A stretch of DNA of 37,635 nucleotides from Vibrio maritimus. Its GTDB lineage: Bacteria; Pseudomonadota; Gammaproteobacteria; Enterobacterales; Vibrionaceae. This document shows, piece after piece, positions 26,818-36,100 of this stretch. The notes beneath the pieces are model-generated. The model was not told the DNA's origin. It worked only from the letters and a program-made list of their open reading frames with translations, and searched no databases. The stretch covers positions 1 through 37,635 of the forward strand of contig JYJJ01000053.1 of assembly GCA_003263775.1 (NCBI GenBank), in the 5' to 3' direction. Each line of letters opens with the position of its first letter. The first letter of the stretch is position 1. The translations under genes were made by a program, and so were the position numbers.

Positions 26818-27489
26818 GTGATCAAATTTGAACAAGTGAGTAAAGCCTATCGTGGGGGACGACAAGCACTGCAAAAAGTCGACTTCCACCTAAAACGCGG
26901 TGAAATGGCGTTTTTGGGCGGCCACTCGGGTGCAGGTAAGAGTACTCTATTAAAACTTATCTGTGCTATCGAGCGACCAACTGATGGTCGCATACTGTTT
27001 AACGATTATGACATTAGTCGACTGCCAGCAAAGGACATTCCTTTCTTGCGTCGTAATATCGGTATCGTGTTTCAAGATCACCGATTACTGATGGATCGCA
27101 CCGTGTTTGACAACGTCGCCTTGCCGATGCGTATCGAGTCTATCTCCGAAAACGAAATCAAGCGCCGAGTGTCGGCGGCACTGGATAAAACAGGACTGCT
27201 CGACAAAATGAAGTGTTTGCCTAGCCAGCTCTCTGGTGGTGAACAGCAGCGTGTCGGTATCGCTCGTGCGGTGGTTAATCGACCTACCATGCTGCTTGCC
27301 GATGAGCCTACGGGTAACCTCGACCCAGAGCTGTCGAACAAAGTGTTGAAGCTGTTTGAAGAGTTCAACCGTGCCGGCGTCTCGATACTGCTGGCCACTC
27401 ACGACATTAATTTGGTGCGCTCGCGCCCACAGTACCGCTACCTTGAGCTGAACCAAGGCTTTTTGAGTGAGGTGAGTGATGGCGTTTAA
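26818..27489 (+). CDS. ftsE: FtsE, cell-division ABC ATPase
   Basis: FtsE with FtsX forms an ABC-type complex at the septum that activates the EnvC-amidase system for cell separation. The 223-residue ATPase has Walker [11 protein letters not shown], signature [14 protein letters not shown], Walker [15 protein letters not shown] and switch His in LLATHD. The start is GTG at 26818, with GAGGAA ten bases upstream. It overlaps ftsX by 11 bp. Confidence 0.96.
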   Translation: MIKFEQVSKAYRGGRQALQKVDFHLKRGEMAFLGGHSGAGKSTLLKLICAIERPTDGRILFNDYDISRLPAKDIPFLRRNIGIVFQDHRLLMDRTVFDNVALPMRIESISENEIKRRVSAALDKTGLLDKMKCLPSQLSGGEQQRVGIARAVVNRPTMLLADEPTGNLDPELSNKVLKLFEEFNRAGVSILLATHDINLVRSRPQYRYLELNQGFLSEVSDGV

Positions 27490-28432
27490 GCGTAAACAAA
27501 AACAGGTGAAGCACCGCCTGAAATCCGACGGCTTTTTTGCTGTGCATTGGCGCCAAGCGAAAAACTCGCTTATCGAGATGTGGCAGCGTCCGCTTGGCAA
27601 TATCTTAACGCTAGCGGTGATTTCTATGGCGCTAACCATGCCCGCTTGTTTGTACCTGCTAGGAAAGAACGTTGCTGCTGTGACCTCTAATGTGGCCAGT
27701 CAGTCGCAAATTACTGCGTTCATTGATGTCGGTGTTGCCGATGCCAGAGTGCTAGTGCTCAAAGATGACATCGAAAGCTGGGATACGGTCAGCAAGGTTG
27801 AGTACATCACGCCGCAGCAAGGTCTGGCTGATTTGAGTGAACATTCCGGCCTTGATCAAGCATTAAGCCTCCTTGATGGTTATGCCTTACCAGGCGTATT
27901 AGTGATCATTCCTAGCGATGCAAGCGTAGAGACTGACCGAGAGTTGGTCTCGAAACTGCGCACTCGAGGTGACATTACCGATGTACGCCGCGATGAAGAT
28001 TGGCTAGGTCGCTTCGATGCGATTAAGAATTTAGCCTCGACGCTGGTGGTGAGCTTGTCGGTGCTGATGCTGGTGTCAGTATTCCTGATCGTTGGCAACA
28101 CGCTGCGCTTTAATGTGCTAGCTAATAAAGAAGCCATCCAGACCATGAAACTGATTGGCGCCACCGATGCTTTTATCTTAAGGCCTTATCTGTATTCAGG
28201 TATGTGGTTCGGTCTCATCGGTGCACTTGTCGCTTGGCTACTGACGGCTTTGCTCACGGTAATCATCAACAGCACTGTGACTGACTTGGCGATGATGTAC
28301 GACAGTGATTTTCGCCTGCTAGGACTTAGCTGGGATGAGACGCTGCTTATCTTGATGCTTGGTCTGTTCCTCGGCACTGGAGCGGCGAGAATTTCTGCCA
28401 AGCGCCATTTAAAAGAAATTGAACCGGTTTAG
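27479..28432 (+). CDS. ftsX: FtsX, cell-division ABC membrane subunit
   Basis: A 317-residue type VII ABC-like transmembrane subunit. It has an N-terminal cytosolic tail rich in Lys, a first span (NILTLAVISMALTMPACLYL), a large periplasmic loop that binds EnvC, and three C-terminal spans. The ATG at 27479 was preferred over the adjacent in-frame GTG at 27476. The gene is translationally coupled to ftsE. Confidence 0.95.
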   Translation: MAFKRKQKQVKHRLKSDGFFAVHWRQAKNSLIEMWQRPLGNILTLAVISMALTMPACLYLLGKNVAAVTSNVASQSQITAFIDVGVADARVLVLKDDIESWDTVSKVEYITPQQGLADLSEHSGLDQALSLLDGYALPGVLVIIPSDASVETDRELVSKLRTRGDITDVRRDEDWLGRFDAIKNLASTLVVSLSVLMLVSVFLIVGNTLRFNVLANKEAIQTMKLIGATDAFILRPYLYSGMWFGLIGALVAWLLTALLTVIINSTVTDLAMMYDSDFRLLGLSWDETLLILMLGLFLGTGAARISAKRHLKEIEPV

Positions 28433-28695
28433 AGAACTGCAGTCAAAATAATCGGTAACAAAGCGTGATAGGGGCTAGCGTCATAATCATGCCGGGATTC
28501 AACAAGATAGTGAGATTTATGTCTCATTAACAAGGTGTTCACCTATTAATGAGTGAAATTTAATCGGCAAATACACTTGTTTAGACCAATTGATTATGCA
28601 TAATTACTAACCCCTTCTTGAATCTGCTACCGATTAGGTTCAGTATTGACAGGTTAAGAAGGTGTTAACCCTACTCGAGATAGATGAGGAAGTGA
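28433..28695 (+). promoter_or_regulatory. ftsX-rpoH intergenic region (rpoH leader)
   Basis: This 263-bp stretch holds a sigma-70-like promoter, TTGTTT (28577-28582) and CATAAT (28599-28604) with 16-bp spacing. A hairpin GGTTAA / TTAACC lies at 28652-28670, directly upstream of the ribosome binding region. E. coli rpoH is known to be controlled by several promoters and an mRNA thermosensor; no sigma-E-type element was obvious to me. Confidence 0.55.
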
Positions 28696-29553
28696 ATGGC
28701 AAACCAAGCGTATCCAATGGCTTTAGTAACACAAGATAGCTTAGACAGCTACATCCGCTCAGTGAACGGCTACCCAATGCTGACCGCTGATGAGGAGCGT
28801 GAACTAGCAGAAAGATTGCATTATGACGGTGAGATTGATGCGGCGAAAGGGCTCATCTTGTCACACCTTCGCTTTGTTGTTCACGTCGCTCGTGGCTATT
28901 CAGGTTACGGTCTGCCTATGGCGGATCTCGTGCAAGAGGGCAACATTGGTCTGATGAAAGCGGTAAAACGCTTCAACCCAGAAGTTGGGGTAAGACTGGT
29001 GTCGTTCGCAGTACACTGGATAAAAGCTGAAATCCATGAGTACGTGTTGCGTAACTGGCGTATCGTTAAGATTGCGACCACAAAAGCGCAGCGCAAATTG
29101 TTCTTCAACCTGCGTAAGTCTAAAAAGCGCCTTGGTTGGTTTAACAACGGCGAAGTGGAAACCGTCGCGAAAGAGCTAGGTGTAGAGCCAGCTGAAGTAC
29201 GCGAAATGGAATCCCGTTTGGCCGCGCAAGACTCAACGTTTGAAATGCCAAGCGATGACGATGAAGCGGGCACCACATACACAGCGCCAGCACTTTACCT
29301 AGAAGACAAAAGCTCAGATCTTGCTGAAGACTACGAAGCTCAAAACTGGGAAGCGCACACCAATAATCGTCTTGGCCATGCACTGGCGACACTGGATGAG
29401 CGCAGCCAACATATCGTTCGTTCTCGTTGGTTAGATGACAACAAGTCGACGCTGCAAGACCTAGCCGATAACTATGGTGTGTCTGCAGAGCGTATCCGTC
29501 AGCTAGAAAAGAATGCAATGAAGAAGCTCAAAGCCGCAGTTGGTGAGTTTTAA
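28696..29553 (+). CDS. rpoH: RNA polymerase sigma-32 factor (heat shock)
   Basis: RpoH directs transcription of heat-shock genes. The 285-residue protein has region 2 ([37 protein letters not shown]), the RpoH-box-type [10 protein letters not shown] specific to sigma-32, and region 4 helix-turn-helix ([20 protein letters not shown]). It follows ftsX as in E. coli and ends with its own terminator. AGGAAG lies just before the ATG. Confidence 0.97.
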   Translation: MANQAYPMALVTQDSLDSYIRSVNGYPMLTADEERELAERLHYDGEIDAAKGLILSHLRFVVHVARGYSGYGLPMADLVQEGNIGLMKAVKRFNPEVGVRLVSFAVHWIKAEIHEYVLRNWRIVKIATTKAQRKLFFNLRKSKKRLGWFNNGEVETVAKELGVEPAEVREMESRLAAQDSTFEMPSDDDEAGTTYTAPALYLEDKSSDLAEDYEAQNWEAHTNNRLGHALATLDERSQHIVRSRWLDDNKSTLQDLADNYGVSAERIRQLEKNAMKKLKAAVGEF

Positions 29554-29600
29554 TCACGTAGAGTTCGAATCACAGAGCATGACGCGCAGTTCAAATTTTA

Positions 29601-29631
29601 AAGGCCGAAGTCGAAAGACTTCGGCCTTTTT
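29601..29631 (+). terminator. rpoH terminator
   Basis: AAGGCCGAAGTC (29601-29612) pairs with GACTTCGGCCTT (29617-29628) around GAAA, followed by T. Confidence 0.95.
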
Positions 29632-29634
29632 GAT

Positions 29635-30116
29635 GGCTCGCGTTTGATCACCTCTCTACCACCTATCGTACTCAAAATCAGACCAAGCACATGATGTTGA
29701 TCGCAATGGTGATCGACCGTCGTTTCTCTTGCCGATCATCGATCCGGATTTTGTTGTCATGGCTTGTGGATAAGTCTGTGACAAAATTATTTGCCAACTG
29801 TCAGAAAGCAGCGACAAATGGGGCATTTCGGTGCTTTTGGCCTTGGGGATACCTTTTGCCTTACCCACAGTTAGATCAAGATCATGCCCAGATATAGTGG
29901 ATCAAAAGATCCAAAACCACTTTATCAACGCAATCCACAGAGTTACTCACAGCTGGTGAAAATATAGACTGGGGTGGATAACCCTAAAAGGTGTCGGTAC
30001 TTTGTTAGCACTGAATAGTGCTATTATCGAAGCTAATAAAAACATGAAAAAAACGCATGGAATACGCTTAACTTTGATGTGGCGCCATGTGTGATGAAAG
30101 TAAAGGATTAGACTCT
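29635..30116. other. rpoH-glpE intergenic region with a GATC and DnaA-box-like cluster
   Basis: There is no gene in these 482 bp. Between 29646 and 29911 there are nine GATC sites. DnaA-box-like 9-mers (TTATNCACA) occur at 29765-29773 (perfect, minus strand), 29861-29869 (TTACCCACA), 29943-29951 (TTACTCACA) and 29973-29981 (minus, TTATCCACC). Poorer ones lie at 29922-29930 and 29931-29939. A TGGATC-AAAA-GATCCA hairpin spans 29898-29913. The right end holds the glpE promoter region with an inverted repeat. The function is unknown; see findings. Confidence 0.75.
30006..30027 (+). promoter_or_regulatory. inverted repeat overlapping a -10-like element upstream of glpE
   Basis: TAGCACT-GAAT-AGTGCTA (30006-30023) is a perfect 7-bp dyad and runs into TATTAT (30022-30027), a plausible glpE -10. 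Its position fits an operator of a dimeric repressor; the regulator is not identified. Confidence 0.5.
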
Positions 30117-30442
30117 ATGGAGCAGTTTCAACATATCGATGTGCAAGCGGCACATCAGCTACTACAAGACAACGAAGAAGCGAGGCTGGTGGACATTCGT
30201 GATATCCAAAGTTTCTCGGTTGCACATGCAGCCAGTGCTTACCATCTCACCAATGACAGCATCGTCGATTTCATGCAGCAAGTTGAGTTTGATGCACCCG
30301 TGTTAGTGATGTGCTATCACGCATTAGTAGCCAAGGTGCTGCTCAGTATTTGCTGAATCAAGGCTTTGAGCAGGTATATAGCGTGGATGGCGGCTTTGAA
30401 GCCTGGCACCGCGCCGCGCTGCCGACAGAAAGTCACAATTAA
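30117..30442 (+). pseudogene. glpE: glpE (thiosulfate sulfurtransferase), interrupted by a single-base frameshift
   Basis: GlpE is a single-domain rhodanese that moves sulfane sulfur from thiosulfate to cyanide or thiols. The ATG at 30117 gives [16 protein letters not shown], then [13 protein letters not shown] and the active-site Cys C66 in VMCYH. After CAC at 30318-30320 one G seems lost: adding it restores [20 protein letters not shown] and the C-terminus [17 protein letters not shown], 108 residues, as for E. coli GlpE. As read, the product ends a few codons past the active site. It is coupled to glpG 11 bp downstream. Likely miscall. Confidence 0.87.
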
Positions 30443-30453
30443 CGAGGATAAAC

Positions 30454-31284
30454 ATGGTTAGACTTATCACCCTTCAGAACCCGAGAATGGGGCAGGCGTT
30501 TATTGACTATATGGCGTCAAGGCGCATTGATGTGCAGATGATGCCTGAGGGTGAGGGACAGTTTGCCTTGTGGTTGATGAACAGTGAAGACCAGCTTGAA
30601 GCCGAAGTCGAGCTCAAACAGTTTCTCGACAATCCCTTCGATGCTAAGTATCAAGCATCGTCTTGGGAGATGGCCGAAACGAGACACAACTCATTTCGCT
30701 ATCAAACACCCAGCTTTATGTCGATGATCAAAGCCAAGGCGGGCGTGGTGACATTGGCCATTATGGTGATCTGCTCGGTTATCTTTATCCTGCAGCAACT
30801 TGGGCTAGGCAACGCGATTTTCGCGGCGCTGCATTTCCCTGCGTTTGACGGTCAGCAATGGCAAATCTGGCGTTGGTTCAGTCATGCGTTGCTGCACTTC
30901 TCGGCGATGCACATTATCTTTAACCTGTTGTGGTGGTGGCAGCTTGGTGGCGATATTGAGCAGCGTTTGGGTGCGAAAAAGTTACTTGAGATTTTCTTGT
31001 TGTCCGCCGCCGTCTCTGGCACTGGTCAATATTGGGTTGAGGGCGCTAACTTTGGCGGCTTGTCTGGTGTGGTGTATGCCTTAGTTGGCTATTTATGGAT
31101 GCTCACCATTAAACGCCCAGACCTTGGGCTTGAGATCCAAAAGCCTATCGTCGGTTTTATGTTGGTGTGGCTGGTGCTCGGTTTCGTGCAGCCATTTATG
31201 GCGATCGCCAATATGGCGCATCTATCGGGATTGGCAGCGGGTGTGTTGCTTGGACTGATTGATTGCCGACGCCTCAAGCGATAA
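30454..31284 (+). CDS. glpG: GlpG rhomboid intramembrane serine protease
   Basis: The 276-residue protein has an N-terminal cytosolic domain (about residues 1-70) and six membrane spans. The catalytic pair is S204 in GLSGVVYAL and H256 in MAHLSGLAAG. The HxxxN-like HALLHFSAMHIIFN and the WR motif (WRWFSHALLH) complete the fold. Rhomboids cleave transmembrane helices within the bilayer. It is co-transcribed with glpE; there is no glpR downstream, unlike E. coli glpEGR. Confidence 0.95.
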   Translation: MVRLITLQNPRMGQAFIDYMASRRIDVQMMPEGEGQFALWLMNSEDQLEAEVELKQFLDNPFDAKYQASSWEMAETRHNSFRYQTPSFMSMIKAKAGVVTLAIMVICSVIFILQQLGLGNAIFAALHFPAFDGQQWQIWRWFSHALLHFSAMHIIFNLLWWWQLGGDIEQRLGAKKLLEIFLLSAAVSGTGQYWVEGANFGGLSGVVYALVGYLWMLTIKRPDLGLEIQKPIVGFMLVWLVLGFVQPFMAIANMAHLSGLAAGVLLGLIDCRRLKR

Positions 31285-31302
31285 GTGGAGCATACAACTA
31301 AA

Positions 31303-31325
31303 CGCTCAGCTCGTCGCGCTGAGCG
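31303..31325. terminator. hairpin between convergent glpG and the FliL-domain gene
   Basis: CGCTCAGC (31303-31310) pairs with GCTGAGCG (31318-31325). The T tract is poor, so terminator function is only plausible. Confidence 0.5.
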
Positions 31326-31326
31326 G

Positions 31327-31734
31327 TTATTGGTAGAGGTACTTGGTGAAAAGCAGGTCTGCAATTACCGCCTTGCCCGTTTCTGCCAGCAATAGATTAT
31401 TGAGGTTGCTCACTAGGGCTTGGCGAATTTCTTCTCTTCCTGCCAACGACTTAATCACATCGGCATTTTGTTTACCAAGCAGTTCGATCACCGCATCGCG
31501 GATCAGCGGTTGGTGATGTTCAATCACCGCCAAATCATTCACATCGGCCACCATGACATCGATACGCACTTGAACATAGCCGAGGCGCTTACCTTTAGTG
31601 TAAAAATTGGTGGTCAGTTCCGGCTCAAGGGTGAAATAGGCGAGGTTAGGCGCTGACTCTTGGGATGCCAATGTAGGCATAGCTGCAGTCAAGCCCATGA
31701 TGAGGAAAAACTGGGTCAGGTAACGTTTACGCAT
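31327..31734 (-). CDS. FliL-domain protein with N-terminal signal sequence
   Basis: A 135-residue protein. The N-terminus MRKRYLTQFFLIMGLTAAM-PTLAS looks like a Sec signal peptide with an Ala-x-Ala-type end. The remainder matches the periplasmic FliL/stomatin-like domain (FTLEPELTTNFYTKGKRLGY, HHQPLIRDAVIELLGKQNA, REEIRQALVSNLNNLLL). The start at 31734 has GAGAGAAAT upstream; an ATG at 31749 is less likely. No flagellar genes adjoin, so this is a stand-alone relative of FliL and its role is uncertain. Confidence 0.76.
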   Translation of the reverse strand: MRKRYLTQFFLIMGLTAAMPTLASQESAPNLAYFTLEPELTTNFYTKGKRLGYVQVRIDVMVADVNDLAVIEHHQPLIRDAVIELLGKQNADVIKSLAGREEIRQALVSNLNNLLLAETGKAVIADLLFTKYLYQ

Positions 31735-31894
31735 ATTTCTCTCTTTCAAACTCGATTTAGCCGATATTCCATGAGTCTAATTTTGTTACAATGACGTAAT
31801 ATCGCTGGAGTGAACGTGCTCTAACGATGGTACAATACGCCATCGAGATGAATAATGATTGTACGCGCTTAGCGCGTGTTATTGAATAGCAAAA

Positions 31895-32437
31895 ATGAAT
31901 GATTCCGCTGTCGACTATCTGAAAATATTACGCCAAGCTCAATGGCAATCCCCCGACGAGTTTCCCTCTCTCAATCGCCATGCGTTGCAGTGGCTGACGG
32001 AGCAGGGGTCGCTTTCTCACAAATTGGCCACACATTGTGACCATTTTTCTGTCGAGATAGTGCGCAGTGAGGCCAGCCCATCACAGGACATGCTGCAAGA
32101 TGAAGTCGAGCTCCTTGACCATGAGGCATGCTGGCTACGCGAAGTAGTGCTCTATGGTGATGATATCCCATGGGTTATCGGTCGAACCCTCATGTCACTA
32201 GAGTCGATGGATCGCAGCCAATATGACATTTCCCAGCAAGGCACTGTGCCAATTGGGGTTACTGTGTTCTCAAGTGCTGATACCAAGCGTGATGCACTGC
32301 AAGTGGCAAAAATTGCGACGCCAAATGGCGAGCTGTTTGCTCGTCGCTCAAGATTGTGGGTGAAGGGACACCCTATTTTGGTTGCTGAGCTGTTTCTGCC
32401 TCAGTCGCCAATCTACCAACAGGAGAGTGGTCAATGA
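31895..32437 (+). CDS. ubiC: chorismate lyase
   Basis: UbiC removes pyruvate from chorismate to give 4-hydroxybenzoate, the first committed step to ubiquinone. The 180-residue product has the conserved [39 protein letters not shown] and [21 protein letters not shown] motifs (product-binding Arg in the last). It overlaps ubiA by 4 bp, as in E. coli ubiCA. A TACAAT at 31831-31836 may be its -10. The hairpin ACGCGC-TTA-GCGCGT (31863-31877) sits in its leader. Confidence 0.94.
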   Translation: MNDSAVDYLKILRQAQWQSPDEFPSLNRHALQWLTEQGSLSHKLATHCDHFSVEIVRSEASPSQDMLQDEVELLDHEACWLREVVLYGDDIPWVIGRTLMSLESMDRSQYDISQQGTVPIGVTVFSSADTKRDALQVAKIATPNGELFARRSRLWVKGHPILVAELFLPQSPIYQQESGQ

Positions 32438-33258
32438 CCTCAGCTATGACCTCAACTAAGGCGAAAGCCTACTGGCAATTGATGCGAATGGATAAGCCGA
32501 TAGGTTCGCTGCTGCTGTTGTGGCCAACATTGTGGGCGCTGGTGATTGCCGCCGAGGGTATGCCGGATTTACTGGTGCTGGTGGTGTTTACCCTTGGGGT
32601 CGTGATGATGCGCAGCGCAGGTTGCGTGATCAATGACTTTGCGGATCGAAAGGTCGATGGTCATGTTGAGCGCACAAAAGGCCGGCCGCTGCCTTCTGGC
32701 ATGGTATCCTCAAAAGAGGCCTTAGGTCTGTTTCTGTTTTTGGCATTGGCCTCTTTTGTATTAGTGCTGACCATGAATACCTTGACGATTCAACTGTCCT
32801 TTGTGGGTGTCGCGCTCGCCTTTATTTATCCGTTTATGAAGCGCTATACCCATTTGCCACAATTGTTCTTGGGTTTGGCGTTTAGCTGGTCTATCCCTAT
32901 GGCTTTTGCTGCACAGGCCAACGCTCTGCCGCCAGTAGTGTGGTTCTTGTTTGTTATCAACGCGCTGTGGACGATAGCCTATGACACCCAATACGCGATG
33001 GTGGATAGAGAAGATGATCTAAAAATTGGTATCAAGTCGACGGCGATTTTGTTTGGTAAGCGCGACAAGCTGATCATTGGTGTGTTGCAACTTACAACGT
33101 TATTGATGCTGATGGGACTTGGCTATAGCTATCAGTTGGGTGCGAGTTTCAATTGGAGTCTTTTGGCAGTGAGTGCGCTGTTTGTGTATCAACAGTGGCT
33201 GATTCGCATCGTGAGCGCCCACTTTGCTTCCAAGCCTTCCTCAATAACAACTATGTAG
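32434..33258 (+). CDS. ubiA: 4-hydroxybenzoate octaprenyltransferase with frameshifted C-terminus
   Basis: UbiA attaches the polyprenyl chain to 4-hydroxybenzoate in the inner membrane. It has two Asp-rich motifs, [21 protein letters not shown] and [12 protein letters not shown], and about eight spans. As read the protein ends after 274 residues with a non-homologous tail. One extra base near 33210-33211 restores [20 protein letters not shown] and would end at 33284. A second lost base near 33276-33277 would extend it to 33307 ([11 protein letters not shown]), about the 290 residues of E. coli UbiA. The enzyme is essential for ubiquinone, so a base error is likely. Confidence 0.9.
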   Translation: MTSAMTSTKAKAYWQLMRMDKPIGSLLLLWPTLWALVIAAEGMPDLLVLVVFTLGVVMMRSAGCVINDFADRKVDGHVERTKGRPLPSGMVSSKEALGLFLFLALASFVLVLTMNTLTIQLSFVGVALAFIYPFMKRYTHLPQLFLGLAFSWSIPMAFAAQANALPPVVWFLFVINALWTIAYDTQYAMVDREDDLKIGIKSTAILFGKRDKLIIGVLQLTTLLMLMGLGYSYQLGASFNWSLLAVSALFVYQQWLIRIVSAHFASKPSSITTM

Positions 33259-33360
33259 GGATGGCGGTGACGGTTGGCTCCTGAGTGCTTCTTGCTTCAT
33301 TAAATAGTGGCTTCAATAAACACGAGCTACAACGATTCAAAAATAGAAAATACAGATAAC

Positions 33361-33395
33361 AAAAGGGCGCGTTCATCGTAATGAACGCGCCTTTT
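33361..33395. terminator. bidirectional terminator between ubiA and plsB
   Basis: AAAAGGGCGCGTTCAT pairs with ATGAACGCGCCTTTT around CGTA, with A and T flanks on opposite sides; one base is unpaired. Confidence 0.93.
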
Positions 33396-33413
33396 AAATT
33401 GGGGTTTAGCTTG

Positions 33414-35877
33414 CTAGGCACCTTCAGGCTCGTCGCTCGCATCCTCTAGCAAAGGCTCGCTTTGATGCACGCTCTCTTGGATGGTGAGGCGAACTTCTGG
33501 GTAAAGCAGACCGTACAGCAGGCTTGCTAGATTCTCGGTAGCAGCGATGTCGCAGTTGCCATCAATGTCGAGGTAGCCTTGCTCTTTTAGGGTGCTGAAC
33601 AGGGCTGCAAATACGCCTTTATCAAAGAATTCTGGCGCGTTAATGCTGTGCAAACGACCAAGGCGCTGAGCGATGTCTTGGCTTTTCTGTTCAAGATCGC
33701 GTTTACCAAGCTCTGGGTAGCTGGCCAGTAGATTCAATGAAATCGCATAGCGCTGCAAGGTTTCTGAAATGGTTCGACCGAGTAGCATTAGCGTTTGCGT
33801 GTTCGATTGGTTCATCGACACCACGCCTTGCTCAACAATCACCAGCTCTTGCCTGGTCAGTTCAATAACAATGCTATCGACTACCGATTCTAGTTCGCTC
33901 TCTTCAATACTTAAGAACAGCTCTTTTTTTAGGAACGGGTACAGTTTGCGAACATTGTACTGAATTTGCTCAAGCGATAGCTTGTGTTGACGGATCAGCA
34001 TCTGAGCGATGAGTGACGGCAGGGCAAACAAGTGAATGATGTTATTGCGATAATAGGTCATCAAGATCGACTGATGACGATCGAGCGAGATAATGTCGCC
34101 CAAGGTATCCGACTCAATCACAAATTTATCCAACGACTCAGCGTGTGCCACCAACTCTTCCGCAGAAGCATCTGGTAGCGTACATGTCTTCGAGTATGGC
34201 ACCTGTTTTAGTAGCGATAGGTAACAATCAATTTGATTGACCAAGCTATCGCGAGATAAAGCTCGTTGACGTGAGGCCAACAGCGCAGTCGCACAGAGTG
34301 TTAGGGCGTTAGCTGCCGCTGCGTCGTTGATGTTGGTCATCATTTTGGTCGCAAGGTCGTTTACTGCAGGAACCAACCATTGAGGTTTGCTGGTGCCCAT
34401 AGGGTCGATATCTTGCGTCCAGTTCGGCGCCGCTTCGTTTAAATATTGGTTGATTTGGATCGGCTCGCCAAAGTTCACGTAGCCTTGACCGAAGTTACGC
34501 AGTTTACGTAGCGTTTTCAGTACCTGACCAGCGTTTTTCTTTCTCTTTGCGTTTACCGCGCAGCTCTTTTGCGTAAGTGCTCACTTCCATGACGTGTTCA
34601 TAACCAATGTAAACAGGCACTAACGTCACTGGGCGGTTAAGGCCGCGCAGCATGGCTTGGATGGTCATCGCCAGCATGCCCGTCTTAGCTTGCAGTAAGC
34701 GACCAGTACGTGAACGACCACCTTCACTGAAGTACTCGACTGAGTAGCCTTTGGCGAATAGCTCAGCGAGATACTCTCGGAAAATGGTTGAGTACAGTTT
34801 GTTGCCTTTGAAACTACGACGAATAAAGAACGCACCACCACGGCGGAAAATCGGACCTGCTGGGAAGAAGTTCAGGTTAATACCCGCGGCGATATGTGGT
34901 GGCACCATGCCTTCGTTGTATAGCACGTACGACAATAGCAGGTAATCCATATGGCTGCGGTGGCAAGGCACGTAGACAATCTCATGACCGTCTTGCGCCA
35001 GACGACGTACCGTCGAGGCATTGCTGACGTTGATGCCCTGATAGAGCTTGTTCCAAAGCCAAGTTAGGACATGGTCACCACTCTTCACCAGTTTGTAAGA
35101 GAAGTCCGCGGCGATCTCATCCATGATTTGCTGCGCTTCTTTACGCGCTTTTTCTTCTGGAACATTGTTGCTCTGCGCGTGATCTTTAATCGCTTGCTCA
35201 ATCACCTGTGAGTTCAACAGGCGGTGGAATAACACTTGGCGGTTAGGCAGGTTGGGGCCTGACGCCGCTAATTTCTGGCGAGAGAAGTGGATACGAGCTA
35301 CACGTGCCAGTTTATGGGCGATAGACTCATCTGTGCCGTGTGAGTCAGCCATATAGCGCAGCGAGACCACCGGGCTAAAGCGCACCATACAGTCGCGTCC
35401 TGAGGCCAATACAGCCTGGGTTTTCTGTAGGCCGTTCATTGGCTGTAAATAAGGTTTTGGCGTCTCTTCTTTGCCTGGTTTGCGTCCCCACAATACGGTG
35501 GTTGGGATTACTTGCACGTCGAGCGTTGGGTCTTTCTCGTGCTCTTTGAGTAAATCTGAGAACAGAGCAATGGATTCGCTAGGGACATGCTGGTCGCTAT
35601 TAATCAAGGTTGGCCTTGATGCAATGAACACAAAGCGATTACGTTCTTCGCCATTAAGCACGATCGGCTCGAGTGGATCTGGCAGTCCTACCGCAATAGC
35701 TTGCTTTTGTAGAGTGAGCAGATCAACGTTAGAGCTGAAGGGCAGTGCATACACCACAGGCTTCGAGATATCGATGTTGTGGTCTTCGATGGGGTTAGAT
35801 GGAATCGCCGTCCCTTTTACTAGCACCGACATGGGCAGTTTTATAAAGGAACGGAACAGTGATTGTCCTGAAGACAT
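33414..35877 (-). pseudogene. plsB: plsB (glycerol-3-phosphate acyltransferase), interrupted by a single-base frameshift
   Basis: PlsB acylates glycerol-3-phosphate at sn-1, the first step of phospholipid synthesis, at the inner membrane. The first ORF (35877 to 34504) holds the HX4D catalytic motif in [10 protein letters not shown], the [12 protein letters not shown] segment and EGGRSRTG. The second (to 33414) holds the C-terminal half, starting [15 protein letters not shown]. At the A5 run (plus T5 at 34534-34538) removing one base gives [18 protein letters not shown], and a single chain of about 820 residues. Here an insertion, not a deletion, breaks the frame. Most bacteria with PlsB alone need it, so this is probably a base error. 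Confidence 0.9.
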
Positions 35878-35991
35878 AAAGGTTCACAGCCTCAATTTGT
35901 TCAAAGAAACAATGCCGAGGAGCAAGCATGGTATTACCATGTTACAGATAAATCCTAGACATTAAATTTAACGCGCGCCAAGCATACCAGA

Positions 35992-36008
35992 AACTGGTCT
36001 TACCTTTT
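35992..36008. promoter_or_regulatory. putative FadR-like operator upstream of plsB
   Basis: AACTGGTC-TT-ACCTTTT has one perfect half of the FadR consensus (ACTGGTCnGACCnGTT) and the ACC of the other. From memory, plsB is a predicted FadR target in vibrios. It overlaps a short dyad ACCAG-AAA-CTGGT (35986-35998). Binding is inferred. Confidence 0.4.
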
Positions 36009-36100
36009 ATTAAAAAAAGCACCTAGCCGTTGATTTAAGAATCACCACACCACTGTGATTAGTTATGGTGTCAACTTGCTAAAAAAACAACCAATTATCG

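Noticed and set aside
29635..30116. Main chromosomal origin oriC
   Set aside because: The GATC and DnaA-box density fits, but the expected neighbours (mnmG, mioC) and AT-rich 13-mer array are missing. I keep it as a DnaA/SeqA-type candidate only.
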